A stretch of DNA of 64,000 bases from Kalaharituber pfeilii (lineage: Eukaryota; Ascomycota; Pezizomycetes; Pezizales; Pezizaceae). Both the position numbers and the translations under genes were made by a program. The stretch lies in NCBI GenBank assembly GCA_015179045.1, contig WHUZ01000006.1:868001-932000 (forward strand), read 5' to 3'. Below are positions 39,267 through 50,220 of the stretch, piece by piece; within the stretch, counting starts at the first letter, position 1, and each line of letters opens with the position of its first letter. The notes beneath the pieces were generated by a model. That model did not search any database. It was given only the letters and a program-made list of their open reading frames with translations, and was not told the origin of the DNA.

Positions 39267-41035
39267 TTATGACTGATGAAGTTAATCTGTGGAGCTGTAC
39301 TCTTTTGCTCTCAAAGTTGACCCCAAAATGACACAATGTGATGGTGAGTGGGGCTATGCCTCGTATCTATGAAGGAAGTTATCAGCCGCACCTGGCCGAA
39401 CCAACCACCAAGGCGAACAAACAAACTATCAGCTTATTTTGGGCTTTGTATTAACAAGATGTTCGCACAGAAAGAGCTGGATCCTTGCGATTAACAAGAA
39501 ATAAGTATAGTTCCCCATCGCCTAGAAAGGGACGGTTGATCCGACTTTGAAATTGTCACACTGGGGAAGTAGCCAATTATTTCAATGGATTAGGGTGATA
39601 GCGCTAATAGCTCTGCAAATTTTTGACTAGTCATGACTGTTCTTACGCCTTTGCCGGCTATCTTTCCACAATTTGTTGACAGATCATCAAGTGCACAAGC
39701 CTTGACTGTGCAGCAGCGGCTTTTTCTGAAGTGACTACTACCTGCAGCCTATGACATGTTTGCTTCCAACCACCTCCCAAAAGTGAGGAGTTGGCCCCGG
39801 TGCAATACAGAGTTCTCATTTTCGGGGGATAGGTTGATGCGTATGGAAGTATTCGGGTTTTTCCTCAGAGGTAAAAGGCACGAGAGTCTGTCGGAGAAAA
39901 AGTTGCACTCGTGTAGGTCTCGATCTTACCAGTAGTGGTGTAGTGGTAGATTAGATGACAAACGATGTCAGCGCCAGACGCCAAGCCTGTATTCTCTTGC
40001 GAGAATTCCTTTATCGGTTCGATCACATATCAACTTGTGCTGTCCAACTGCGAGCAAGCTATCGAACTCTGGCGCTCAGGATTTTAGTCACGACTCACGT
40101 GGATATGGGTGGATCCCTGTGACAAGCTTGGGAAGGCTATGCCCCGCTTAAGCCGGGGCATTTTGTGTTTCTGGCCCAGCATCATCTGAATTCAAGACTC
40201 TCAGGTCAAGTATTCCTTTTCTATTGACATTGATTGGGTAAAAGTGAAAAGATGATGACTTGTATTTATCGTAATGGGTGTTACCGTTGTCTTGTATTGT
40301 GAAATCCTACTATCAACTGAAGGGTTCCAAAACACCCAACCCTAGTCTCATAACCAGACGCTGACTAACCCAAACCTGCAGCCAGCACGAAGTTCGATTT
40401 GTGCACTACTGTAGTGCCATGCAGGTAGGTAGGGCTTTGGATAGTGTAAGCAGCGCTGCCAAGGCCGCGGCACCAGTCCCGGCTGGCCGATGCACCTCGA
40501 AGGTGGGCGCCAAGCCAGCTTGTAATGCGGGATGCTTTATGCAGCGAGGACCAAGCCGCAGCCTCGTTGCATAGCGTGGCGATGGGGCTGCATTCCCGCT
40601 AAACTGCCTAATGCGCTCATGTGCAGCGCAGAGGGAGCAAGTACCTTAAACTCGCTGCGAACCAACACTCTTCCACGACATCATCGCCACGCACAAACAG
40701 CCCTGCAGCAGCTGGCCGTAGCCCCCATCCCCGCCGCCCCCAGCAGCAGCGAGAGAACGCTCCCCACACCACTTCCGCCCGAGCCCGCCGTCCCCGAGTC
40801 CCCCCCGTCCCCCTCCAGCAGTCACGCTCTTGCCGCTCGCACCCGCTCTCTTGCTCGGCAAAAGCCGTACACGCTACCGCAACCCTCCTATCCCGACCCG
40901 CCTGAGCCCCTGGATAGACAACGCAGGCCGCCTGGAGCACGCAAGACGTACACGGTACACAGGGGAGCACGTGTCGTCGCTCAAGCTCTAGTTGCTCCTC
41001 TCCAGACGTCTAGCAAGGCGTAATTGCTTGTCGCA
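39267..41035. other. Intergenic region upstream of the Sgf11-like gene
   Basis: No recognisable gene. The last 500 bases become GC- and CT-rich and probably include the promoter and leader of the Sgf11-like gene. A perfect 8-bp stem with a 7-base loop (atgccccg/cggggcat) lies at 40139-40161; its meaning is unknown. Confidence 0.4.
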
Positions 41036-43322
41036 ATGACCACACAACCAGCCGGCACCTCTGGAGGAGCGGAGGGCGAATTCGTTCCTCCCCCAAGCTC
41101 ATTCGCAGGCATAGTAAAGACACTCCTGTCCACACAACCCTGCTGCCCCCACTCTGAGCGCTAGGCTAACTACTCTTGCATCGCTCTTGCCAATGGTGAT
41201 AATTGAAGGTTCTGTCAATCTACAACGACCTACTCGCAAATGCGCTTCATGAAGTTGTACACGAAGCACACCGTGCCGAAAAACTCCTACGAACGCAGCA
41301 ATTACAGCTCACAGCAGTGGCCGAGGCGGCCAAATGTACATCCGGTTCGGAACAGTCCTCAGAACCAAAACCGATATCAAATCCCATGACATTCTTTCCG
41401 AAGGAAATAATCTGCCCGAAATGTAAATTGCCACGGCATACCAACGAAACCTTAGCAAATAATATAGGAGGAAAGGAGGAAAAGAAGAAGTATTGTTCAA
41501 AACAGCCCTACCAAAACCGACCTTTGCATGATATCTATGGGAACCCGTCACCAACCGTTAGTATAAGTGCGAAGGAGAAAAAAGCAAAAGCTGCTGCAGC
41601 ACAGCAGGCAGCGGCGCAGGCGGCAGCAGCGGCGGCTGAGAGTGGAAATGGGGACTCGCCTGGAGATACCCCGCCGGGAGAGGCAACTGCTCCAGCTTTA
41701 TCAATATCGAATGGGAGGAAGCCAGATGCAGTGGTCTATTTCAAGTGCACACAATGCTCAACCGAGAAAATTGCTCAACCGAGATTTGCAGCTCACTTGG
41801 AAAAATGCCTAGGGTTCGCAGGAAGAAAAAGTAGTAGGGCTGCGATGGCGAAAATTAGTGGGAGCGGAAGTGGAGCAGGTAGTCCAGCTGTTGGGCCCGA
41901 CTCTTTTATGGGGGCAAGCATAGGCAAAAGCAGTGGGAAGGCAACTCCAGATGTTGGAGATGCGGACAGTGTAAGGAAAGATAAGGGGGGCTCTTTTACA
42001 GTTGGAGAGGAAGGGATCAATGTACCCCCTCCACCAGCACTATTGACGGTGACAGGGAAAGTTACTGGGACAATACCAAAAAAGAAGAAAAAGGTTGCAG
42101 TAAAGGATGCAAGTGCAAATAGCATAGTTCCGGCAGCCACAGAAGCTGTAAAAGATACTACTACAACCATAGTCAAGGAGGAGAGCCAGCCTGTATCGAA
42201 TTGCACGTCCACCACCAATACCGCAACAGTCTCAAAGGACTCAAAGGACTCTTCTGCAGCTCCAAAGAAGCGGAAGAGAAAGTCCGAGGCACCAAACGGT
42301 GACGCTGCAATAATAGCAAGTCCGACGAAGGGAGAGCCTACGTCAACAGCGCAAGTAGCTGATGACAAGGACAAAGCCATAATTGTGGCGCGAACAAAAC
42401 CACCTCCCAAGAAACAGAAGGTAGATGGGCCCATTGATGGCGCAGCACTGAAAAAGAACCAGATTAGCAAGTTCAAGGATCGTGAAAGCCCCGGGCCGAC
42501 TCCAAAGAAGGCAGAATCGAAGGTAAGTTCTTCTGAAATTTGCTGTTGTTGAGCTAGTTAAATTAAGAGGTTGGCCCACGAAAGCGCGAGTCCGGTTTAG
42601 CTGGTATAGCAACCACAGCTGGAAAGTTCCCTCCTGGAATAGGCAGGAACGCAGGATCACCGCCACCTTCTACATCCTCACAACCCAAGGCCTCGTCTCC
42701 AGCGCCCGGAAAGCACCTCCCTACCGCATCACCAAAACCTTCTCCCAAGCCATCTCCAGCGAAGCTTGCTGGCAGCATCAAACCTTCGAAAAAAGCCACA
42801 GCCCCAGATGGCACGGTGCGCAAGGTCAAGCCATCCCAAGGCACCTCTACCAGTAATGGGGCAAGCGGAGGCGGCAGTAGCGGTGGCACCTCAACGGGTG
42901 CTCCTAATACACCCAAAATTGCTAAAAAGACACTCCCAGGGGGTACAAGTACAGGAGTGAACGTTCCCGCACCTGGAAAGATCACAGGGAAGACATTACC
43001 AAAGGCGACGGCCGTAATGCGAGAGCCTAATAAGGAAGCGAGTCCGGAGAAGATGAAGAAGACACTTAGTAATGGGTCGATAAAGTCCGGATCAGGTACA
43101 CCGAAACTAAAAACTGCAAAACCAGCGGTGGGAACTGGGACACCGAAAAGTATGGGCGGTAAAACTATCCCTGGGAAGACATTACCTGGAAAGCGGGCTG
43201 TATCAGCGTCTGGGTACGGAGGTGGTGATGGAGGAGGTGGAGGTGGGGGAAGTTCAGGTGGGGGAGGGAATGGTGGAGGCGAGGGCGGGGTTCCACGAAA
43301 GAAACCAAAAATCGGGGAGTGA
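41036..43322 (+). CDS. Sgf11-like SAGA deubiquitination-module subunit with long C-terminal extension
   Basis: Three exons, 41036-41113, 41209-42522 and 42570-43322, predicting 714 residues; both introns (95 and 47 nt) are GT-AG and in phase. An N-terminal helix (VLSIYNDLLANALHEVVHEA) matches the Sgf11 helix that packs with Ubp8, Sgf73 and Sus1. A first zinc-type motif follows (CPKCKLPRH ... YCSKQPYQNRPLHDIYGNP, about residues 95-138), then an alanine/glutamine run, then the Sgf11 finger CTQCSTEKIAQPRFAAHLEK with ligands near Cys206, Cys209, His222 and Cys226, and the trailing GRKSSRAAM. Known role: Sgf11 activates Ubp8 and guides it to ubiquitinated H2B. The last 480 residues are low-complexity Ser/Lys/Gly with NLS-like PKKKKKV and PKKRKRK and a terminal Gly run; yeast Sgf11 is only about 100 residues. 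The small first exon is the least certain part. Confidence 0.85.
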
Positions 43323-45359
43323 CCGACCCTACCCATCACTTCATAGTGAAAGCAATGACAAACAGCACAACTAATATGTTAATGAGTATGAACACAAAGA
43401 GGCCGCGCAACAAGTCTCAAGGAAAAAGTATGATTATATCCTCCTTTAGTCCATTCTATTTTATCATTCCAACAAGGGTCATTTTACATTTATCACAGTA
43501 TCAATGGCGATTGTTATATATTTTTTCGTGTTATTAGGACTCATTGTTTTTTTTGTTTCCTCGTGTTTTCTTCATGATTGGGTAACTATGTAGGGATTGC
43601 AGGCGTGCAAGTTTGTGATATCAATAATTTGGATTCCTTGTTTTTATGTGACAGCCTCAGTAATTGTTTGAACCGTTAAGATTTTCAAGGGTGGCCGGCT
43701 TAAGGCTTTGGGCAAAAAAGATGGGCAAGAAGGAAATTAGGATGAAGAAAGGGGAGGAAAAGTTTACAAGATTCAACGCAAGGCCTCAGACTAGTTTCGC
43801 CGCCCAGCTACCCTCAGGCACTATCCGCACCGTAGGCGCAGATGTGGCCCCTCCGCACCTATACCTCAATACATCTGTGGCTCGGAGAGTTTCTTCCTGA
43901 GTGAGATATGTAGACAGCAAGCATTAAATGAAATTGGGCAGAAGGACTTCGAGATTTTTTATATTCTTTTTTATGGGCGTCTTCTTCTCTTTATCATCTA
44001 TTTCTGTTATTGGGATTCTTTCTATTACTTGTTTTCATTGCCTGTTTTCAAGGCGGAAATAGAGAAAGGTTCAAATTTTTTCTTTCATCCAGCTTTTACT
44101 TATATCTTGCGTACGGGGGGCCCTGAGACGGGAAGTTACAGCAATGAAGGATAGCCTCTGTTGGGGGTTGTCCAACAAACTCAGGGGACAGGAACTGGTA
44201 GTGGCGACTTGCAATATGTTCTGGGGACAAGCAGGGCATGCCATGGAATTGATTCTCATTTTTCATGGTTTGTTACGGGCTGTTACTCTTTCTTTTCCTT
44301 CGGGTTGATAAACATATAACTTTGACGATTCTTCTTCTGTTTCTTTTGCATCCGCATCTTGTGGTTCATTCTTATTGTTTTGTTATTGTTATTTTGTTAC
44401 CATTCCGATAGGGCCTATTCAGGTTAAGTTTGGTCATAGGTGGTTCCTTGAGCGTCGAATAACTCGGTTTTTATCTGTTGGGCTGTGGGGTTGTGTGATG
44501 AGGTGGAACTCGGGCTGTACTCTGTGTAAGTACTGGTAGTGGCTTCTTACGGTAAGAAGTGCTTTTATTGACCGCATATAGCGTTCATGTAGAGAGAGGT
44601 TATTTGTATTTGACCTTTTGTGTATATAAGCCTATCTCATGTTTATATAAGTATGCTGGTGGTGCGCCTGTATTGTGCCGGTTGAATATTTTTGATGCGT
44701 GGGAGCAAGTAGACGATAACCAAACCCTTTTTTTTTTCTCGCTTTTTTTTCTGACGCCAGCTTTTTCAGTTGCGAAAAAGAGTGGTCCTTGTTTACTCCT
44801 AATTTACGTTAGCTATCTGAGTATACTAAAGTTGTGTTTACTTTTCATAAGTTGAGGCTCGATCACAGCTGGTTGTTTGTTATGGCAACCTTGGTTACCA
44901 TTGACACAGCCGTTAGAGCCTCTTAGCCCTGTTGTGACCAGTGGACCCTAGCAACCGCAATGGCAACGGGACTACTTGTATGTCTGGATAGTCAGGTCTG
45001 ATTGCATATACAAAATATTGAAAGAATCCTGGTGGGGTATTGATCCAGCCCCAGAATCGCCTACCTTGAGTCGATTGTTTACTCTTTGTACGGCTTGAGC
45101 GTGCAAATACGCTTCACAAAACAGGTCGTGATTGGTTTGCGTCAGTTGCGGGTGTCCACAGGAATAATTGAAGGTGATTAGGCCGACTATAGGCTTGGGA
45201 CAGAGAAAAAAAAAAAAAAAAAAAAAAAGGCAATTAATAGTGAGGGTATACAATTTAATCAGACTAAGATCGGGATACTGGTTATTTTACCCTGCGCGAG
45301 ATTGCAGTAGCTACAGTTCGGTTGACCCGAGCCGGCTCTCGTAAGGGAAACCGAGCACC
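43323..45359. other. Intergenic region between the Sgf11-like and Naa50-like genes
   Basis: About 2 kb with no recognisable gene: the 3' UTR of the Sgf11-like gene, T-rich stretches, and a 23-nt poly(A) at 45206-45228. Short frames (43664-43900, 44559-44855) have no domain signature. Confidence 0.4.
45206..45228. repeat. Poly(A) tract, 23 nt
   Basis: An uninterrupted A run 130 bases upstream of the acetyltransferase start codon. It could be a promoter poly(dA:dT) element or a retroelement tail; no element body was recognised. Confidence 0.95.
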
Positions 45360-45986
45360 ATGGATAACGGCGTGTCTGGATCCGCAACGTCCTCCAAAAT
45401 TCTCACTCACCTCGCCCCACTCCCGCCTCAACTTACTCTCACCTCTATCACCACGCCCGCCCACGTCGCCTCCCTCAAGCGCCTCAATTCGCTTCTCCTT
45501 CCTGTGGCATACCCAGATTCGTTTTACCGCGAGCTGTTGGCGGACAATACAGTTGGGAAGGAAGCACGGAGTGTGTCGAGATTAGCGTGGTGGGAAGGAG
45601 TGGTAGTGGGGGGTGTGAGGGGGAGAGTGGAGGACGTTGAAAACGGAGAGAGGGGGGAGGCGGAGGGGACTGGCACTGAGAGGAGGAGAGTGAAGGTGTA
45701 TATTATGACATTGGGGGTGCTGGCGCCGTTTAGAGGGTTGGGAGTGGGGGGGAGGCTGGTGAATTGGTTAATGGGTGGGGGGGATGGAGGGAGAGGGGGG
45801 GAGAAAGAGGGGGGGCAAGGATGGATAGTGGAGGAAGTGTATGCACATGTCTGGGAGAAGAATGAGGAGGCACTGGAATGGTATGCGAAGAGAGGGTTTC
45901 TGGTGGGTGAAGAGGTATTGGAGGGGTATTATCGGAAGTTGAAGCCGGGAGGAGCGAAGGTTGTAAAGTGGCGATTATCGAGATGA
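45360..45986 (+). CDS. GNAT N-acetyltransferase, Naa50/San-like
   Basis: A single-exon gene of 208 residues with a good start context (gcaccatgg). LKRLNSLLLPVAYPDSFYRE (about residues 40-59) is the Naa50 signature for the substrate-side helix. VYIMTLGVLAPFRGLGVGGR gives the beta4 strand and the acetyl-CoA pyrophosphate loop (R-G-L-G-V-G), and VYAHVWEKNEEALEWYAKRG is the C-terminal part of the GNAT fold. Naa50 acetylates N-terminal Met before hydrophobic residues in the NatA/NatE assembly at the ribosome and is needed for cohesion in animals; that role is inferred here. Two Gly/Glu-rich loops (near residues 85-105 and 140-155) are longer than usual. The 3' end converges on the cyclophilin gene, with 259 bases between stops. 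Confidence 0.88.
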   Translation: MDNGVSGSATSSKILTHLAPLPPQLTLTSITTPAHVASLKRLNSLLLPVAYPDSFYRELLADNTVGKEARSVSRLAWWEGVVVGGVRGRVEDVENGERGEAEGTGTERRRVKVYIMTLGVLAPFRGLGVGGRLVNWLMGGGDGGRGGEKEGGQGWIVEEVYAHVWEKNEEALEWYAKRGFLVGEEVLEGYYRKLKPGGAKVVKWRLSR

Positions 45987-46245
45987 GGATGACACATGTC
46001 TGTGGATCATTTATAGCAAGTGGATATGCAGGTTGCAGTGACATTATTATTATGTATGTATTCTTCTAATATGGATAAATAGTCATACATCTAAATGCAT
46101 ATCTCTTTCTACCCTGAAAACACTGAAAACAAATGGTATAAGCTCAACAGAAGGAAACACGAGGCAAGGCAACAGGATCATAATAATACAGCAGCATATA
46201 CATGCCGTAGCATCCAGGGCATAACCATCATTGTGCGCAGGCCAC

Positions 46246-46941
46246 CTACGGCTCTATAACCCTCCCACTCAGAATCTTCACTTCCTCTAGTGGTCTATCC
46301 CCCTCACCCGTCCTGACCAAGCCCATCCGCTGCACGACCCTCATCCCAGAGCTAACCCTGCCAAAGACGGTATGCTTGCCATCAAGCCAAGGTGTAGGTG
46401 CCAGCGTGATGAAGAACTGGGATCCGTTGGTATTAGGGCCTGAGTTCGCCATGGAGAGGATGCCTGCGCCTGTATGTTTCAGAGTGGGGTGAATTTCATC
46501 GGGAAATGTGGGACCGTAGATCGAGCTGCCGCCGCGGCCGGTGCCTGTGGGGTCGCCGCCTTGGATCATGAAGTCAGGAATGATGCGGTGGAACTGTGGA
46601 GCGTGGGGAAGGGTTAGCAACTAGGCTCAAGGTGCACAGCGCAAACAAGCAAGGGGCAGCTCACAGGACAATTGTTATAGTAGCCGCGCTGGACGAGCGT
46701 AGCAAAGTTCCGGCAGGTCTGCAATGTGAAGGGGTGCGTTAGTTTGTATGATTGTTGGGCTGGGAATAGAGGATATGTGGGAGGTGCGCGAAGCGTACTC
46801 TTGGGGCGTGGTCGTTATAGAGCTCCAGGGTGATTTGGCCCTGTCAGAAGCCCAAAGTCAGCTTCAGCGTTGATGACGACAAGTTAAATCTCTAAGAAAT
46901 GATTATACCATGGAGGTGTCCAATATCACCGTGGTCGCCAT
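46246..46941 (-). CDS. Cyclophilin-type peptidyl-prolyl isomerase, PPIL1-like
   Basis: Four exons on the minus strand, 46941-46909, 46840-46799, 46718-46665 and 46593-46246, predicting 158 residues, the usual size for this class. All introns are GT-AG and fall at phase 0. The order is [43 protein letters not shown], then [20 protein letters not shown]. Active-site residues are present: Arg in [25 protein letters not shown] with Phe, Trp and His, and the [13 protein letters not shown] loop. It is a compact single-domain cyclophilin without signal peptide, expected in nucleus or cytosol. PPIL1 orthologues sit in the spliceosome with SKIP; whether that holds here is inferred. It is divergently arranged with the UBP6 gene. 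Confidence 0.93.
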
Positions 46942-47445
46942 TTGCGAGTTCTGTGAAGGGTCAATTGGTGATAGAGCTCTGCATGTAACGGTCTCTTTGG
47001 GTTCAGCGGAGAGCGTGGCCGAGGCTTGGCGCACGTGCGCCTTGGCAGCGCACCGGCCTAAAGTCACGTGCTGTCCTCTTCTGAAATAGTCGCGCAATCA
47101 GAGGACATCGCGACTTTTTCTGAGCCCCATGAGCTGCATTCTATAATGTAGTTCTCACAACTAAAAGGCAATCGCTGTCATGAATCACTTGTGTGCTCAG
47201 CACGTGGAAGCCGTTGCCGTGAAGCCACGCAGCCCAGAGGCTTCTTAGTGTCCCCCATCGCAGCTGCTTACAAAGCCCTACTCTACTGACTTGCACCTAG
47301 GCCTCCTCAAGGGTCCCTGTATATCCTCTCCGCCAGCAACGCATTCGCGCCCACATCACAGTATTCATCCTTCTCCGTTGAGGGGTCCTTTTATCCACTT
47401 TCAAGCTCCTTCAGTTTGTTACTCCCCCCGTAGGTGAACGTAAAT
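46942..47445. promoter_or_regulatory. Shared divergent promoter of the cyclophilin and UBP6 genes
   Basis: The two start codons face away from each other across 504 bases with no other gene, so their promoters must lie here. No factor site is clear enough to name; the yeast proteasome-gene element GGTGGCAAA was looked for and not seen. Confidence 0.6.
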
Positions 47446-49296
47446 ATGAGTACCGTACCTGGCAAGTTCCCCTCCTTCACCTTCAATTATACCGCCACCA
47501 ATGCAGACACATGCTAACGCCTTTGCTTGCAACGCTACAGTAATCGTCAGGCATGCAGGGAAGCAGTATGATATTGAGCTCGATACGTCCAGTACTGGCG
47601 AGGTCTTCAAGTACCAACTCTACTCACTCACTGGAGTTGAGCCCGACCGGCAGAAGATTCTCATCAAGGGTGGGCAGCTTAAGGATGACACCAATTTGTC
47701 CACCCTAAATATCAAGCCAGGCCATGCATTTCTTATGATGGGAACCCCAGCGGGGAAGGGCCCCAAAGCCCCTATTGAAAGGCCAGTGTTTCTAGAGGAT
47801 ATGACCGAAGAACAGAGAGCCAAGCAAAAGGGTGCAATTCCTTCAGGTCTCCAGAACCTCGGGAATACTTGCTACATGAACTCGACCCTACAGACGCTAC
47901 GATTTGTCCCGGAGCTACAGGAGGAATTGATGAAGTATAAGGGACCGAGCACTTCTGCTACCTCTTCACTCTTCTCCGGGTTGGGCTCAGACTTCGGCTC
48001 TACCGACCTGACTAGCGCATTAAGAGATTTATATAAACAGATGGGGTCGACTCTCGAAGGATTTCCGCCAATAGTATTTCTGCAGACTCTCCGGACCGCT
48101 TTCCCTCAGTTTGCTCAAAAGACCAGAGATGGGAGGTACGAGCAACAGGATGCCGAGGAATGTTGGTCACAAATTGTTACAAGGCTGCGCCAGAGTCTGA
48201 AAATAGAAGCACCCGGCCAAGAAAGTGCCGCTTCCATCTCCTTTGTTGATAAGTATCTTGCCGGGAGGACCATCTCCGTATTGAAATGCGACGAAAACGC
48301 TCCTGATGAACCTCCAATTGAGTCATCTGATAGTTTTCTCAAGCTTGACTGCCATATCTCCGGCACTACAAATTTCCTTAGGGATGGTATCTTGGCTGGT
48401 TTGACGGAGCAAATTAAGAAGCAGTCGCCCAGCTTGGGGAGGGACGCCGTATACACCAAAACTACCCGAGTCACTAGACTACCCAAGTACCTTACTGTAA
48501 GTATTCCATATGAAGTCTAAGTCTAGATACAATTTTGGCATCTTGGTGACTTCAGCATAGCTTACTATTCTGGTTGACAGTGCCATTTTGTTCGCTTTTA
48601 CTGGAAGCGAGAGATCAACAAGAAAGCTAAGATCATGCGAAAAGTTACCTTTCCATTTGAACTCGACGCTACAGAGTTCTGCAGCGACGAGCTCAAGTCT
48701 AAACTTATTCCTGTCCGAGATAAGATCCGTGACCTCCGCAAAGACGCATTAGACCGCGAGCGAGCGATCAAGCGGGCGAGACGCAACCATCCTGCCTCTG
48801 AACAATCTTCCGGTTCTACCTCAAGGGCCACTGCCGATTCTGCCATAGGCTCTGTATTGGCGGCATTAGAAGCCGAGCAAGAAGCAGTTACCAATGCCTT
48901 GATATCTTCAGAGGCTCCTAATTGGGAGAAGGAAATTTCTGGGTTGGTGGACCCCGAGATGGTCAAGGATGAGGGTCAGAATGTCATTGGGCTGTATGAG
49001 TTGCTTGGTGTGGTCACCCATCAAGGTGCGAGTGCAGATTCAGGGCACTACTGTTCGTACATTAAGAAAACGGGCGGAGACGGCAAGACCTGGTACTTTT
49101 TTAATGATGACAAGGTCAGCGAGGTTCCCGAGGAGAAGATTGAAGGTTTGGCCGGTGGAGGTTAGTGAAGCTCTGCGTTTTGGAATCTTCATAGCTAGAC
49201 TGTGCTAACAGCCTATTTGTAGGAGAGTCTCATTCAGCCCTCATTCTCTTGTACCAGGCTGTCCCGATCACCCCACCTGTGAAGGAAGACGAGTAG
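47446..49296 (+). CDS. UBP6: Proteasome-associated deubiquitinase, Ubp6/USP14 family
   Basis: Four exons, 47446-47461, 47541-48496, 48581-49160 and 49223-49296, predicting 541 residues. Exon 1 encodes only MSTVP plus one base; it joins through a GC-AG intron to VIVRHAGKQYDIELDTSS, the start of the N-terminal ubiquitin-like domain (about residues 5-75) that docks on Rpn1 of the proteasome. The USP catalytic domain follows: Cys box GLQNLGNTCYMN (Cys116), QQDAEECW, and the His box GVVTHQGASADSGHYCSYIK (His near 480) with WYFFNDDKVSEV. PKYLT|CHFVRFYWKREINKKA spans the second junction, as conserved in Ubp6. The protein ends in ESHSALILLYQAVPI and a short acidic tail. It is slightly longer than yeast Ubp6 (499 residues), partly through a charged insert near residues 380-450. 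It trims ubiquitin from substrates held at the proteasome. Confidence 0.95.
47462..47540 (+). other. GC-AG intron in UBP6
   Basis: The 5' splice site is cctg|gcaagt, the classic sequence of the minor GC-AG intron class, with branch site gctaac at 47513 and acceptor gctacag. It is the only way I found to join the ATG-bearing first exon in frame and restore the expected P-V-I-V start of the ubiquitin-like domain. Confidence 0.8.
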
Positions 49297-49849
49297 GAGA
49301 TTAATGACATGTTTGAACAGTAGCTACCATTGGGTATTTTTAGATAGTATTTATATGCACGGGATTTATGAACTAAGCTTCAGAAGGACGGAAACGGAAA
49401 AGTGGGATTCCTTTGCATTCATACCGGAGCTCATGGGACATGATAAATGAATTGAAGATTTTTGCAAAAGTTCCGTTATCATCGAAATACAATCATGCCT
49501 TAGTTTTAGGTAATTTCATGCATTAGTATATCAGATAGGAAGTAGATTTGAGGCTGCAACGATTTCGTGCAAATGAGTAGCAATTTGACTGTGGTATTGC
49601 CTATATCGCTCTGGCCAGTAAAGTTGGGAATAGTTGTATTTGGAGATTATGAAGTGCCTCGCGACGTACAGTCTAACCTTGCTATACCGGACGAGTAAAA
49701 ATCCGGCACTTTTCATCCGGTATAGCAAGGTTCCGGTATAGAATAAAAGGCTTGGCAGCTGTAAAAGGGGGATGGCAAAAATTTGTATAGAAATCGACTA
49801 GAGTAGGAAATAAACAAGTGTAGCAAACATTAACTAAATCCAAGTCTAT

Positions 49850-50029
49850 TTAATATTCATTGCTCTCACCATCTAGAAAAGTGTCAAGCCTTAGAAGTTC
49901 TGAGGGAGCATCAAATACACAAGCATCGACTATAGCCTGAATATGCAACTCTGACTATTTCTTAAAAAGCCTATCAATTCACACAAAATCAGCTTCAAAC
50001 TCTACAAGCATGGCTCCAGTCTTCCACCA
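49850..50029 (-). pseudogene. Decayed C terminus of a DDE transposase
   Basis: Sixty minus-strand codons in one frame read WWKTGAMLVEFEADFV, stop, IDRLFKK, stop, SELHIQAIVDAC and on to LDTFLDGESNEY before a final stop. The tryptophan/KTG opening and acidic end resemble the tail of pogo-like transposases. Two in-frame stops show decay. The next upstream sequence is replaced by trinucleotide repeats, so the catalytic domain is missing. Confidence 0.6.
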
Positions 50030-50220
50030 GCAGCCGCGACAGCAGTAGTAACAGCAATGGCGACATCGGTGGCGGCAGCAGAGGTAGCAGCAGTGGTAGC
50101 AGCAGCAATAGCAGCAGTGGTGGCAGCAGCGATAGGAAGTGATAGCAGCAGCGGTGACACCAGTTTTATCGATGGCAGCAGTAATGGTGGTAGTCTATGA
50201 TAGCAGTGACAGCAACAGAG
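50028..50220. repeat. Imperfect CAG/CAR trinucleotide stretch inside the transposon
   Basis: Nearly 200 nt of imperfect CAG, TAG, AGTGGT and related triplets directly abutting the transposase remnant. It seems to have expanded within the element after the internal deletion. Confidence 0.8.

Noticed and set aside
39930..40030. tRNA-like signals: A-box-like tggtgtagtggtag and B-box-like ggttcgatc
   Set aside because: The T arm does not pair, the acceptor ends are not complementary, and the spacing needs an intron with no anticodon arm that folds. Both boxes are likely chance matches.
40139..40161. Perfect hairpin followed by T residues, resembling a bacterial terminator
   Set aside because: The DNA is eukaryotic nuclear, there is no gene ending there, and a single 8-bp hairpin is expected by chance in a window of this size.
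40532..41023. 163-codon plus-strand frame just upstream of the Sgf11-like gene
   Set aside because: Ser/Pro/Ala low complexity produced by C-rich leader sequence; open frames on both strands at the same place, and it ends before the better-supported start at 41036.
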